DNA from: CATOSD01 sp034422735
GTDB taxonomy: Bacteria; Chloroflexota; Dehalococcoidia; Lucifugimonadales; CATOSD01
NCBI GenBank assembly: GCA_034422735.1
Contig: DAOUJL010000054.1
Location: 1-29,510, forward strand
Reading direction: 5' to 3'
DNA: 29,510 nucleotides
Shown piece by piece: positions 7,146 through 14,985 of the stretch; the first letter of the stretch is position 1, and every line of letters starts with the position of its first letter. The notes below the pieces were generated by a model. That model saw only the letters and a program-made list of their open reading frames with translations. It did no database searches and had not been told where the DNA came from. The translations under genes and the position numbers were made by a program.

Positions 7146-7778
7146 AGTCGCTCCTTCGTGGCGTCCGCGCGACGCCGTGTAGTTGGAATGTTACACCACT
7201 CGCTAACGTGGGGGAAGGGTCTCGCGGGGCGGCGCGGGGCGGGGCCTTCCGAAAAATCTGCTCAATTCTGCTACATGCTGCCCATTTCGTAGCTGGGAGG
7301 GCTGTCCCCTTTCTGCTCATTAGCGATACACCGGTGTTAAATTTGGCGCAGGCATGGCGCAGTATGTGACAGGGACGCGATGGTGGTCTTCGTCTTCACC
7401 CCACCTTCACCCTCACCCTAACCCTCTCCCATCAAGGGAGAGGGGACTGCGAGGGGGAAGGGACTTTGGCAATCCCCACCTCTGAACAGTAGCTAGAGCG
7501 CCTATGGGATGGAGATTAGCACGTGTGTGCTGTAGAATCAAGAGGGGTTAGGGCCAAGTCTCCCCCCTGGGTTCCCGCTCCCCGGTTTCACGGGGACAAG
7601 CTTCGCGGGAATGACGAATGCGGAGGGGGAGTGGGCCTGAGAGTGGGAATTTTTGCGGCATGTGTGTGGCATGTGCATGGAAGATTCGAGACGCCAGCGG
7701 GAATGGAAGTGGCGTTTGGGTTACGCGGTTGGGAAGGTTTGAGACACGATTTTTGGGGGGTGGGAGTCGCGCTGCGCC
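7146..7778. other. 633-bp gap with repeats but no convincing gene
   Basis: The gap separates the start of the psp cluster from the 3' end of the first collagen-like gene. It holds palindromic repeat copy 4 (7394-7466) and, at about 7568-7615, a second repeat-like palindromic stretch (TTCCCGC...GCGGGAA) ending in GAATGACG. Two plus-strand frames (7523-7828 and 7618-7866) have no RBS and no recognisable protein character. Base composition is lower in GC than the neighbours. A promoter for the psp cluster should lie near 7170-7210 (minus-strand TAACAT is a weak -10 candidate) but no convincing -35 was found. Confidence 0.5.
7394..7466. repeat. Dispersed palindromic repeat, copy 4 (chimeric)
   Basis: Arms CCCTCTCCC (7422-7430) and GGGAGAGGG (7436-7444) flank ATCAA, preceded by CACCCTCACCCTAA. 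The right half of a different subtype (TGCGAGGGGGAAGGGACT, about 7448-7465) follows directly, so two element subtypes appear joined at this site. Confidence 0.75.
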
Positions 7779-8777
7779 TTATTCGGGCCTTTGCAGTACC
7801 TTTCGCTCGACCACCAGGGGACCCGTAGCCACCGTGCCGGTGCCGCCCTCGGCGAGGAGGGTGTAGACGCCTGGGGCGATTGGCATTTCGGGGTCTTCGC
7901 CCTCGGCGGGGGCGGCGCCGATCAGTTTACCTTCCGCCATGAACGCGCCGGAATCGTTGGCGGTGGCGCCGACCAGGATCTTGTCGGCGCCGGGCTTGGC
8001 GTCGAGCACCGTGATGGTCACGGCTTCATAGGGGATGAAACCGGCGCCCACCGCCGTAATCGTGGTGCTAAAGCTGTTGGCATAGGCGTCGTAAGTGTCC
8101 TCGGCGTTGTGAATCGTCTCGGCGGTGGCCATCAGGCTGCTGAGGACCGAGGTTACGTACGCGGGCCCGCTGGTTATCACCACAGGGAAGCTGGCCCTGC
8201 TGCCGTCCTCGCCCTCGGCGAGGATCGCTCTGTTGCCCGGGACGCGTCTGAGAATGCCTCGCTCGCCGTCGCCCTTGATGGAGTCGAAGCTGATATGAAA
8301 TGCGCCAGCGGCGTTGGCGGTCGGCTGCTCGGCGGCGCGGCCTCCGACGACGTAGCTGACGGTGTCGTCGATGAGCAGGAGGAGCCTGACAGGCTCGCCG
8401 GGCTGGAAGCCGGCGCCTGCGATGGTGAGCGGCTCGTCCACGGACATGACGCCGGCGCTCGCCATGATCGCGGCGACGGGGGGGATGGCGTCTTCGCCCC
8501 GAGGGCCGAGCGGGCCTTGGGGGCCTTGCGGACCCTGTGGTCCGGGTTTGCCCGGTTCGCCGGGAGCGCCGGGCAGGCCAGGAAGGCCGGGCTCGCCTTG
8601 AGGGCCGGGTAGGCCGGGGTTGCCCGGATTGCCGGGGAGGCCGGGCGGGCCCTGGGGTGGTTCGCGAAATCGTGACGCGACGAGCACAAACAATAGCACG
8701 GTGACGGAGACCAGGACGAACGACAGGAGGAGTGCAACGGTTGAGGCGACACCCTTTACTAAACGCCGTACTTTCAT
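7779..8777 (-). CDS. Membrane-anchored protein with collagen-like stalk and two Ig/TIG-like domains (paralogue A)
   Basis: A 332-residue protein starting at the ATG 8777-8775 with GGGAG a few bases upstream. An N-terminal hydrophobic helix (about 11-35) anchors or exports it. Residues about 43-96 are 18 uninterrupted Gly-X-Y triplets rich in GLP, GNP, GEP and GPQ, i.e. a collagen-like trimerising stalk. Two related beta-type domains follow, each marked by a G(A/S)GF-PGE-like motif: SVDEPLTIAGAGFQPGEPV and ITAVGAGFIPYEAVTI. These resemble Ig-like/TIG modules used in extracellular structural proteins. It is one of three tandem paralogues on this strand. Likely a cell-surface fibre; function unknown. 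The open frame extends to 8867 but has no RBS there. Confidence 0.8.
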   Translation of the reverse strand: MKVRRLVKGVASTVALLLSFVLVSVTVLLFVLVASRFREPPQGPPGLPGNPGNPGLPGPQGEPGLPGLPGAPGEPGKPGPQGPQGPQGPLGPRGEDAIPPVAAIMASAGVMSVDEPLTIAGAGFQPGEPVRLLLLIDDTVSYVVGGRAAEQPTANAAGAFHISFDSIKGDGERGILRRVPGNRAILAEGEDGSRASFPVVITSGPAYVTSVLSSLMATAETIHNAEDTYDAYANSFSTTITAVGAGFIPYEAVTITVLDAKPGADKILVGATANDSGAFMAEGKLIGAAPAEGEDPEMPIAPGVYTLLAEGGTGTVATGPLVVERKVLQRPE

Positions 8778-8856
8778 TGGACTCCCTTTGAGATTGCGGA
8801 ACGGTTCTTGCGAGTTCGCAGCCTGGCGTGCGGTCCCGGCGTGACCGCGCCGCGGG

Positions 8857-9852
8857 CTACTGTACAATTACATCCGACACCCACTCTGGGGCTATAACCA
8901 GCACGCCGGTCGCCCCGGAGCCGTAGGCACCCTCGGCGAGGACGGTGTAGGCGCCATACCATATGGGCCAACCCGGCTCGGCGCCTTCATCTGGGGTCGG
9001 CCCGGCGAGCGTCGCCGTCAGCGAGAAGGCGCCGGACTCGTTGGCGGCGGCGCCACCCAGGATCTTGTCGGCGTCGCCGGGCCGGAGATTGATTATCGTG
9101 ACAGTGAATGGCTCGCCGGGGATGAATCCGGCGCCAGCGGCAGTGATAATGAAGTCCACGCCGTTGGTTTCCTCGTTTAGCACGTCTTCGTGATCGACGG
9201 TGAGGCTGCTGGCGACGGAGGTCACGGGAGGATTCGCGCGGGTTATCATCAGCGGCGCGGCGGCCCTGCTGCCATCCTCGCCCTCAGCGAGGACCGTCCT
9301 GATGCCCGGGGCGCGCTCCAGTGCGCCGCGCTCGCCGCCGCCGTCGCCCCTGATGGAGTCGAAGCTGACGGAAAACGCGCCGGCGGCGTTGGCGATTGGT
9401 TGCCCGGCGGTGGGGCCTCCTATGACGTGGCTGTCGACGTCGTCGATCACGAGCAAGAGCTTCACAGGCTCTCCGGGCAGGAAGCCGGAGCCGCTTACGC
9501 TGAGGGGCTGGTCCACGGACGCGATGCCGTTGCTCAACAGTATCGCGGCCTCGGGCGACGGCGCCTCTCCGCCTCGAGGGCCGGTGGGGCCTGGAGGACC
9601 CGAGGGTCCCGGCGGACCGAGCGGGCCGGGATTGCCGGGGTTGCCGGGCAGCCCGGGGAGACCAGGCTCACCGGGAGGGCCGGGCGGACCGGGGTTGCCG
9701 GGCAGCCCGGGTAGGCCGGGCTCGCCGGGCTCGCCCGATCGTTCGCCAAGCTGCGCAGCTAACAGGAAAATGTACAGCACCGGGGCAAATAGCAGGAAGA
9801 ACAGCAGGGAACCCAGCAGGGTTAGGGCGACGGGCTTTGGTAGAAGGCGCAT
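8857..9852 (-). CDS. Membrane-anchored protein with collagen-like stalk and two Ig/TIG-like domains (paralogue B)
   Basis: A 331-residue paralogue of the downstream gene. It has a hydrophobic N-terminal helix (about 8-33), then 18 Gly-X-Y triplets (about 40-93; GEP, GLP, GNP, GPP, GPS) and the same pair of beta domains (SVDQPLSVSGSGFLPGEPV and IITAAGAGFIPGEPFTV). A conserved middle motif (GGPTAGQPIANAAGAFSVSFDS) aligns residue by residue with paralogues A and C. The start at 9852 has AAGGGAA rather far upstream (about 10 bases). The 120-bp leader contains a 40-base block shared with paralogue C. The collagen stretch suggests trimerisation of an extracellular stalk. No sorting signal or enzymatic motif is seen. 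Confidence 0.8.
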   Translation of the reverse strand: MRLLPKPVALTLLGSLLFFLLFAPVLYIFLLAAQLGERSGEPGEPGLPGLPGNPGPPGPPGEPGLPGLPGNPGNPGPLGPPGPSGPPGPTGPRGGEAPSPEAAILLSNGIASVDQPLSVSGSGFLPGEPVKLLLVIDDVDSHVIGGPTAGQPIANAAGAFSVSFDSIRGDGGGERGALERAPGIRTVLAEGEDGSRAAAPLMITRANPPVTSVASSLTVDHEDVLNEETNGVDFIITAAGAGFIPGEPFTVTIINLRPGDADKILGGAAANESGAFSLTATLAGPTPDEGAEPGWPIWYGAYTVLAEGAYGSGATGVLVIAPEWVSDVIVQ

Positions 9853-9883
9853 TTGGACAAGAGTTCCCTTGCTAGATTGTGCA

Positions 9884-9923
9884 ACAGGTTACGCGATTTC
9901 GGGGTTGGTGTACAGTTCCAGGC
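9884..9923 (-). promoter_or_regulatory. Conserved 40-base leader block of paralogue B
   Basis: Thirty-eight of 40 bases match the block at 10890-10929, which lies at a similar distance upstream of paralogue C. It contains a TGTACA palindrome. It may be a shared promoter or operator, or simply part of the duplicated unit. No good -35/-10 pair is evident. Confidence 0.4.
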
Positions 9924-9972
9924 GGGGCGGGGGCTTTCGTTTGGGCTGTTCGGATGTAACCAGGTTGCTGGG

Positions 9973-10866
9973 TTACTCTTCGTCTTCGTCGGCTTCGGGC
10001 AGCTCGTACTGCTCGACATCCATTACGCTGGCGGCGGCGGAGCCGCGGTTGCCCTCGGCGAGGATGGTGTAGAAGCCGGGTGCGATGGGCATTTCGGGGT
10101 CGGCGCCCTCGGCGGGGGCTGCGCCGGCCAGCGTGCTGCTCACCTCGAACTCGCCGGAGTCGTTGGCGGTGATGCCGATAAGAATCTTGTCGGCGCCTTC
10201 CACCAGGCTGACGATCGTGATGGTCACGGCTTCGCCGGGCGCGAACCCTGCGCCGAATGCGGTGATTGTGGTGTCCAAGCCGCCGGTTTCATCGTTGAGC
10301 GCGGTGTCGGCGGTGGCCGCCAGGCTAGAGGCGACTGAGAGCGTGGGCGCGCTGGTGATCATTACAGGGAAGCTGGCTCTGCTGCCGTCCTCGCCCACGG
10401 CGAGAATCGACCTGACGCCGGGGGCGCGTTCGAGTGCGCCGCGCTCGCCGCCGCCTCCACCCCTGATGGAGTCGAAGCTGACGGCGAACGCGCCGACCGC
10501 GTTGGCGGTCGGCTGCTCGGCGGTGCGGCCTCCGACGACGTAGCTGACGATGTTGTCGATGACGAGCGCGAGCGTCACCGGCTCGCCCGGCCAGAAGCCG
10601 GAGCCATTTATGGTCAGAGGCTCGTCCACCGTCACAGTAGTTTTGCTGATCATGATCATCGCCTCTGGATACGGACCGCTTGGGAGCGGCCCTGCACTTG
10701 TTTCTGGCGAGGGGACCGTTTGCGGATGCGGTGTTGGCGGGCTGGCCGTGTTGACGGGCAGGTCAGGCTCGTCCCGGGGCGCGCTGCAGACCGGGAGCGC
10801 GAGGGCGGCGAGCAGGGAGAGGGTCAGGATCAGGGGGAGGGTTCTCGGTGGGTGACGCACTCTCAT
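9973..10866 (-). CDS. Secreted protein with two Ig/TIG-like domains, no collagen stalk (paralogue C)
   Basis: A 297-residue protein with a signal sequence (about 1-27) ending ALPVC. The Cys suggests a lipoprotein, but Val just before it is unusual for a lipobox, so ordinary signal-peptidase cleavage is possible. A Pro/Thr/Ser-rich linker (about 30-65) takes the place of the Gly-X-Y stalk of paralogues A and B. The two beta domains align with theirs: TVDEPLTINGSGFWPGEPV and ITAFGAGFAPGEAVTI, with the same VVGGRTAEQPTANAVGAF core. The tail is strongly acidic (ELPEADEDEE). It is first in the minus-strand trio, so the collagen stalk was either gained by A and B or lost here. Confidence 0.8.
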   Translation of the reverse strand: MRVRHPPRTLPLILTLSLLAALALPVCSAPRDEPDLPVNTASPPTPHPQTVPSPETSAGPLPSGPYPEAMIMISKTTVTVDEPLTINGSGFWPGEPVTLALVIDNIVSYVVGGRTAEQPTANAVGAFAVSFDSIRGGGGGERGALERAPGVRSILAVGEDGSRASFPVMITSAPTLSVASSLAATADTALNDETGGLDTTITAFGAGFAPGEAVTITIVSLVEGADKILIGITANDSGEFEVSSTLAGAAPAEGADPEMPIAPGFYTILAEGNRGSAAASVMDVEQYELPEADEDEE

Positions 10867-10889
10867 TGGACCGCCTGTGAGGTTAGGGG

Positions 10890-10929
10890 ACAGGTTATGC
10901 CATTTCGGGGTTGGTGTACAGTTCCAGGC
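10890..10929 (-). promoter_or_regulatory. Conserved 40-base leader block of paralogue C
   Basis: Partner of the block at 9884-9923, with 38 of 40 bases identical and the TGTACA palindrome retained. It lies about 25 bp upstream of the ATG of paralogue C. Its preservation, while the rest of the leader differs, hints at function or recent duplication. Confidence 0.4.
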
Positions 10930-10946
10930 TTGAGGCGCATACTCTC

Positions 10947-10988
10947 AACCCTCACCCTAACCCTCTCCCAGTCTTGGGAGAGGGGACT
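10947..10988. repeat. Dispersed palindromic repeat, copy 5
   Basis: Perfect 10-bp arms CCCTCTCCCA (10961-10970) and TGGGAGAGGG (10975-10984), with the CACCCTAA lead-in and GGACT tail of the family. Confidence 0.75.
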
Positions 10989-11049
10989 GACGCCTCGCGT
11001 ACATTTCTCACAGTTGCGGCGGTCGGTGGGTGCGGAGCGGCGGGAACCT

Positions 11050-11182
11050 GTGTACAGTATGCGCTCAGAGCCTAAGCTACAATCAGGTTATCACCCCCAT
11101 CCTAACCTTCCTCCATCAAGGGGGAAGGGACAATTCGGAAGGCCTAACCTCTCCCCATCAAGGGGGAAGGGACTTATCGGAA
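11050..11182. repeat. Compound palindromic element with inverted ends, copy 6
   Basis: The left end reads TATGCGCTCAGAGCCTAAG and the right end, read in reverse, AAGAGCCTTCCGATAAG, so the element carries imperfect terminal inverted repeats of the type AGAGCCTATCCGA. Between them are two hairpin units, each ending ATCAAGGGGGAAGGGAC (about 11113-11131 and 11157-11173). This looks like a full-length member with a duplicated core. Confidence 0.6.
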
Positions 11183-11213
11183 GGCTCTTATACAGTCAGG
11201 AAGGAGCAATACC

Positions 11214-12053
11214 ATGGCCACTACTCCGGGAACAGAGATTATCGAGCTGGAAACGGGCGTGTTCGCGCGGCTGCACGAGGGGCTGACGAACGCGGGCATC
11301 ATCGTGGGGGACGACGGCGTGCTGGTGATCGACTCGCTGCGGGTGCCGTCGTTCGGGCGGGACCTGATCCACGACGTGCGGCACATCACCGACAAGCCGA
11401 TACGGTACCTGGTGGACACGCACTCGCACTGGGACCACGCCTGGGGCAACGAGGAGTTTCCGGACGCGACCATCATCGGGCACGAGAACTGCTACGAGGA
11501 GATGGTGGACGTGGAGTGGAACAGGCAGTGGCGGGAGAAGGTGGTGAGCTCGGGCGACCCCTGGTCCGAGGAGGCCAAGCTGGTGAACATCACGCCGCCG
11601 AATCTGACGTTCGAGACGAGCATGAGGCTGTACATCGGCAGGGAGGTGCGGCTGCTGTTCCTGGGCAGGGCGCACACGGGCGGCGACACGCACATCTACC
11701 TGCCGGACGACGGCATCTTGTTCTGCGGGGACGTGGCGCAGGACGGCGGTATGCCCTTCCTGGCGGACAGCTACCCGTCGGAGTGGCCCGCCACTGACGA
11801 CCGGCTGGTGGAACTGAACGCGCCGCGGTTCGTGTCCGGGCACGGGCCGGTCGGGGAGCACGCCGCGCTGGTGGAGGCGCGGGACTTCATCCACGACATG
11901 GTCGGCAGCCTGGAGGCGGCCAAGAGGGAGGGCAGGAGCGCGCAGGACGCGGCCTCCGCGACGATCGCGGCGCTTACGCCGCGCTACGGCGAGTGGCGCG
12001 GGTTCGAGCGGCTGGAGGAGGCGCTGCCGGAGGCGTACGGCAGGCTAGGATAA
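11214..12053 (+). CDS. MBL-fold hydrolase (quinoprotein relay-type / class B-like)
   Basis: A 279-residue metallo-beta-lactamase-fold protein with the ATG at 11214 and AAGGAG 7 bases upstream. The zinc motif THSHWDHAWGN (residues 69-79) supplies HxHxDH. Later ligands are the His in RAHTGGDTHIYLP (preceded by the GRAHTGGD loop), the Asp in FCGDVAQDGG and the His in VSGHGPVG. The HSHWDH and GRAHTGGD forms are typical of MBL hydrolases near quinoprotein dehydrogenases and of broad hydrolases. It has no signal peptide, so it is cytoplasmic. It is 19 bp upstream of the substrate-binding lipoprotein gene on the same strand, so the two may be co-transcribed. Substrate unknown. Confidence 0.88.
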   Translation: MATTPGTEIIELETGVFARLHEGLTNAGIIVGDDGVLVIDSLRVPSFGRDLIHDVRHITDKPIRYLVDTHSHWDHAWGNEEFPDATIIGHENCYEEMVDVEWNRQWREKVVSSGDPWSEEAKLVNITPPNLTFETSMRLYIGREVRLLFLGRAHTGGDTHIYLPDDGILFCGDVAQDGGMPFLADSYPSEWPATDDRLVELNAPRFVSGHGPVGEHAALVEARDFIHDMVGSLEAAKREGRSAQDAASATIAALTPRYGEWRGFERLEEALPEAYGRLG

Positions 12054-12072
12054 CACCCGCAGGGACACAACG

Positions 12073-13341
12073 ATGAGACGGATGGCGCGCTTTCGTATCT
12101 TCGCGCTGGCGGCCGCGGCGGCGCTGGCTCTGGGCGTGGCCGTGGCGTGCGGCGATACCGGGGGCGACGCCGCGGAGGCCGAACGCGAGCCGCTAAAGAT
12201 AGGACTGCTGATGAGCTTCAGCGGCGCGTCCGCCGACCGCTCGGAGTGGCGCGAGCGCGGCTTCCTGCTCGCGATAGAGCACGTGAACGAGGCGGGCGGC
12301 GTGTTCGGCATGGACGTCGAGACGGCCCGGGGCGACGCTGGCCCGGACAGCGACACGGCGGTGGCCGAGGCGCGCCGTCTGGTCGAGACCGAGGGCGTGC
12401 ACGCCATAGTCGGCCCAAGCTCCAGCGGCAACTCGCTGCCGGTCGCGGAGCGGGTGACCGGCCCGGCGGGCGTGGTCAACATCAGTCCCTCCGCCACGTC
12501 GCCGCTGCTGACGACCGCGGACGACGGCGACTTCTTCTTCCGCGCGGCGCTGGCGGACACGGCGCAAGGCCCCGTGCTGGCCCGCGTGACGCGCGAGCGC
12601 GGGTTCGACAGCGTGGGGGTCATCTACCAGGACGACGCCTACGGACGGGGGCTCGCGGAGTCGTTCGGGGCCGCGTGGACCGGGCGGATCAGTCTCGCGG
12701 CGGTGGAGCGCGGGCAGGACTCGTACCTTGCCGCGATCACCGAGACGGCGGAGGGCGGCGCGCAGGCGCTGGTGATCATAGCGTCCGGCGCGGACGCCGA
12801 GACCATCGTCCGGGAGTCACTGGAGAGCGGGCTGTACGACAGCTTCACGTTCGGGGACGCCGCCAAGAGTCCCAACCTGGTGCGGAACATCGGCGGCGAC
12901 CGTCTGGGCGGGATGTACGGCACGGCGGGCACGAGCGCGCCGGGGAGCGAGTCCGCGGCGCTATGGGAGCAGGCGTTCCTGGACGCGCACGGGGAGCTTC
13001 CGGCGTTCGCCTACGTGAAGGAGACCTACGACGCGGTGGTCGCCATCGCGCTGGCGGCGGAGGCGGCGGGCACGGCGGACGGGGTGGCGATACGGGACCG
13101 GCTGCGCTCGGTGGCGTCGGCGCCCGGCGAGGTCGCGTTGGCGGGGCCGGAGGGCGTCGCGGAGGCGCTGCGGGTCGTGCGGGGCGGCGGCGAGGTGGAT
13201 TACGAGGGGGCGTCGTCGACGCTGGACTGGGACGAGAACGGCGACCTGGTACGGGGCCACGTGGGGGTGTGGCGCTACACGGCGGACGAGCGGATCGAGG
13301 AGGTGGAGGCGGTGCCGTTCGACTTCGGGGCGGGGCGGTGA
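12073..13341 (+). CDS. Branched-chain-type ABC transporter substrate-binding lipoprotein
   Basis: A 422-residue Leu/Ile/Val-binding-type (Peripla_BP_6) protein. The N-terminal signal ends VAVAC (Cys26), a lipobox, so it is anchored outside the membrane. The first lobe begins EPLKIGLLMSFSGASADRSEWRERG, followed by IEHVNEAGGVFGM and VGPSSSGNSLPVAE, the family's ligand-cleft loops. YQDDAYGRGLAESF marks the second lobe. AGGGA precedes the ATG by 7 bases. No permease or ATPase genes accompany it, so it either serves a transporter encoded elsewhere or acts as a sensor subunit. It is flanked by an MBL hydrolase and a TolB-like lipoprotein on the same strand with almost no spacing. Confidence 0.9.
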   Translation: MRRMARFRIFALAAAAALALGVAVACGDTGGDAAEAEREPLKIGLLMSFSGASADRSEWRERGFLLAIEHVNEAGGVFGMDVETARGDAGPDSDTAVAEARRLVETEGVHAIVGPSSSGNSLPVAERVTGPAGVVNISPSATSPLLTTADDGDFFFRAALADTAQGPVLARVTRERGFDSVGVIYQDDAYGRGLAESFGAAWTGRISLAAVERGQDSYLAAITETAEGGAQALVIIASGADAETIVRESLESGLYDSFTFGDAAKSPNLVRNIGGDRLGGMYGTAGTSAPGSESAALWEQAFLDAHGELPAFAYVKETYDAVVAIALAAEAAGTADGVAIRDRLRSVASAPGEVALAGPEGVAEALRVVRGGGEVDYEGASSTLDWDENGDLVRGHVGVWRYTADERIEEVEAVPFDFGAGR

Positions 13342-13345
13342 CACC

Positions 13346-14830
13346 ATGCCCGTTCGTACACGCTCGTTAGTCCTGCTGCTCGCGCTGGTGGCCACTGTGC
13401 TGGCGCTGGGGTGTGGGCGGGACGGGGGCGGGGACGTCGGGCCGACGGCGACGCTTGCGCCGGAGGCGACGCGGACGCCCGTGCCGACGGCTGCACCAGC
13501 GCCTGTCGCCGCCGCGGGTTCGGGCGTTACGCCGTGCAGCGTTTCCGGTCCGGGGCTTCCGGAGGCGTGGCAGGTCGCCAACCACGTCCGGTGGTCGCCG
13601 GACGGCTCGCGGATACTGTTCGACTTTTCGGTGGGCAGGAGCGGGGCGCCGCCGGTCGGGCTGTATGACGTCGACGCCGACGGTCACCAGGTGCGGGAGA
13701 TCGTGAATCCCATCGAGAACTCGGCCTTCTCGGACTCCCTTGGGATGTACACCGGCTCCATGATGTACTTCGACATTTCTCCCGACGGCTCCAGGGTCGT
13801 TTACTCGACGTGCAGGTACTCCACCGGGGCCAATTTCGAGCTGATGGTGTCGGAACTGGACGGCACGGAGACCCGGCGGCTGACCGATAACGGTCACGTG
13901 GACAACTACCCGGCCTGGTCGCCGGACGGCAGTCGCATCGCGTTCATCTCCAGCCGGGCGGAGGCAGGGGGCCACGACGCCAGGAACTACCGGCTGTACA
14001 CGATGGCCGCCGACGGCTCGGACGTGCGGCTGGTGGGGCCCGGCGCGGACGACCCTTACTTTGCGGCGGGTCCGCATCCGCCGAGGTGGTCGCCGTCCGG
14101 CGAGAGGATAGCGTTCGTGGTGTACGAGTACGACGGCGACTGGGAGGCGGGCAGGTCCGTGTACACGGTCGGCGCCGACGGGTCCGGGCTTGCGAAGGTT
14201 GCGGACGCGGTGAGCGGGCCGGCGTGGTCGCCGGACGGCGAGCGGATTGCGGTGGCCGGGCTGGAGGGTGATGAAGGGGGCGCGCTCTACACCGTCGCGG
14301 CGGACGGATCGGATGCGGTCAATGTGGTGGCCCTGTTTCGCAACCTGAATGAGCTCGATACGCTGTTCGGCCACCCGATCGGGGATTTCGGGCACTTGTG
14401 GCTGGGAGACCTGTCGTGGTCACCGGACGGCTCGATGGTGCTGTTCGAGTCCACGGGCGTGAGGGTGGAGATCGAGGACTCGTTCGTCTACTACTCGCTG
14501 CTGGTGAGCAGCGTGGTCGGCGATGAGAGAGGGCCTCCGATACAGGGGATATCGGCGTGGTCGCCGGACGGGTCGAGGATCGCCGCGCAGCCCGCCGGGG
14601 TGCACGACAGGGGCAGCGAGCTCCGTGCCCGGAGCGTGGTGCTGTACAGCGTGGAGGGGGACGGAACGGACGCGCGCGTGCTGGCGCGGGGCGAGCGCAC
14701 GGCGGAAGGGTACGCCGGGGTGACGGCGGAGGCGCCGGTCAGGCGACCCGCGGACGCGGACGGGTGCGTGGGGAATCGCGTGGGGGGCGGGGGGGAGAGC
14801 GACGCGGAGCTGGTGGAGGACTGCCGGTGA
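13346..14830 (+). CDS. TolB-like beta-propeller lipoprotein
   Basis: A 494-residue lipoprotein whose signal ends VLALGC (Cys23), followed by a Thr/Pro/Ala linker (about 30-60). The rest is a PD40/TolB-type beta-propeller. WSPDGSRI-like blades recur (VRWSPDGSRILF, ISPDGSRVVYS, AWSPDGSRIAFIS, RWSPSGERIAFV, AWSPDGERIAVAG, SWSPDGSMVLF, AWSPDGSRIAAQ), giving at least seven blade motifs. It starts four bases after the stop of the substrate-binding protein, which suggests one operon. No pal or tol genes are nearby, so it is not the TolB of a Tol-Pal system. Likely a surface protein for binding or scaffolding. Function unknown. Confidence 0.85.
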   Translation: MPVRTRSLVLLLALVATVLALGCGRDGGGDVGPTATLAPEATRTPVPTAAPAPVAAAGSGVTPCSVSGPGLPEAWQVANHVRWSPDGSRILFDFSVGRSGAPPVGLYDVDADGHQVREIVNPIENSAFSDSLGMYTGSMMYFDISPDGSRVVYSTCRYSTGANFELMVSELDGTETRRLTDNGHVDNYPAWSPDGSRIAFISSRAEAGGHDARNYRLYTMAADGSDVRLVGPGADDPYFAAGPHPPRWSPSGERIAFVVYEYDGDWEAGRSVYTVGADGSGLAKVADAVSGPAWSPDGERIAVAGLEGDEGGALYTVAADGSDAVNVVALFRNLNELDTLFGHPIGDFGHLWLGDLSWSPDGSMVLFESTGVRVEIEDSFVYYSLLVSSVVGDERGPPIQGISAWSPDGSRIAAQPAGVHDRGSELRARSVVLYSVEGDGTDARVLARGERTAEGYAGVTAEAPVRRPADADGCVGNRVGGGGESDAELVEDCR

Positions 14831-14889
14831 GGGGGGCTTCTATCGGCTCAGCGTCCAAGAGGTGATGGGGCGAGCCTGAACGACGCGCC

Positions 14890-14933
14890 TTCACCCCCAT
14901 CCTAACCTTCCCCCGTCAAGGGGGAAGGGACTA
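14890..14933. repeat. Dispersed palindromic repeat, copy 7
   Basis: Arms CCTTCCCCC (14906-14914) and GGGGGAAGG (14920-14928) flank GTCAA, with the CACCCCCATCCTAA lead-in and a GACTATT tail. It lies between the same-strand TolB-like and crotonase genes and ends just upstream of the crotonase promoter candidate. Confidence 0.8.
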
Positions 14934-14960
14934 TTGGCAATCACTGCCGGTGAGGGGCGT

Positions 14961-14968
14961 GGTAGAAT
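14961..14968 (+). promoter_or_regulatory. Extended -10 promoter candidate for the crotonase gene
   Basis: TAGAAT (14963-14968) is preceded by TG one base upstream (TGGTAGAAT), the extended -10 form that can work without a strong -35. Transcription would start only about ten bases before the start codon, just at the AGGAGG (14975-14980), giving a very short leader. This is only a candidate. Confidence 0.35.
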
Positions 14969-14985
14969 GGCCGCAGGAGGCCGTG

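Larger units (their letters stand above)
10867..11213. other. 347-bp divergent intergenic region rich in repeats
   Basis: It separates paralogue C (minus) from the MBL hydrolase (plus). It contains the conserved 40-base leader block (10890-10929), a hairpin repeat at 10961-10984, and a compound element at about 11050-11180 with two hairpin units and AGAGCCT-type ends. No gene is supported here. The AGGAG at about 11202 belongs to the downstream gene. Confidence 0.6.

Noticed and set aside
7523..7866. Two plus-strand frames in the gap before the collagen-like gene
   Set aside because: They are Trp/Arg/Gly-rich without family resemblance, overlap repeat-like DNA, and lack ribosome binding sites.
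8362..9714. Plus-strand frames rich in Gly-Pro-Gly opposite the collagen-like genes
   Set aside because: Gly-X-Y coding DNA gives Gly/Pro-rich frames on the other strand too. The minus-strand genes have signal or membrane segments, conserved paralogous domains and plausible starts; the plus-strand ones do not.
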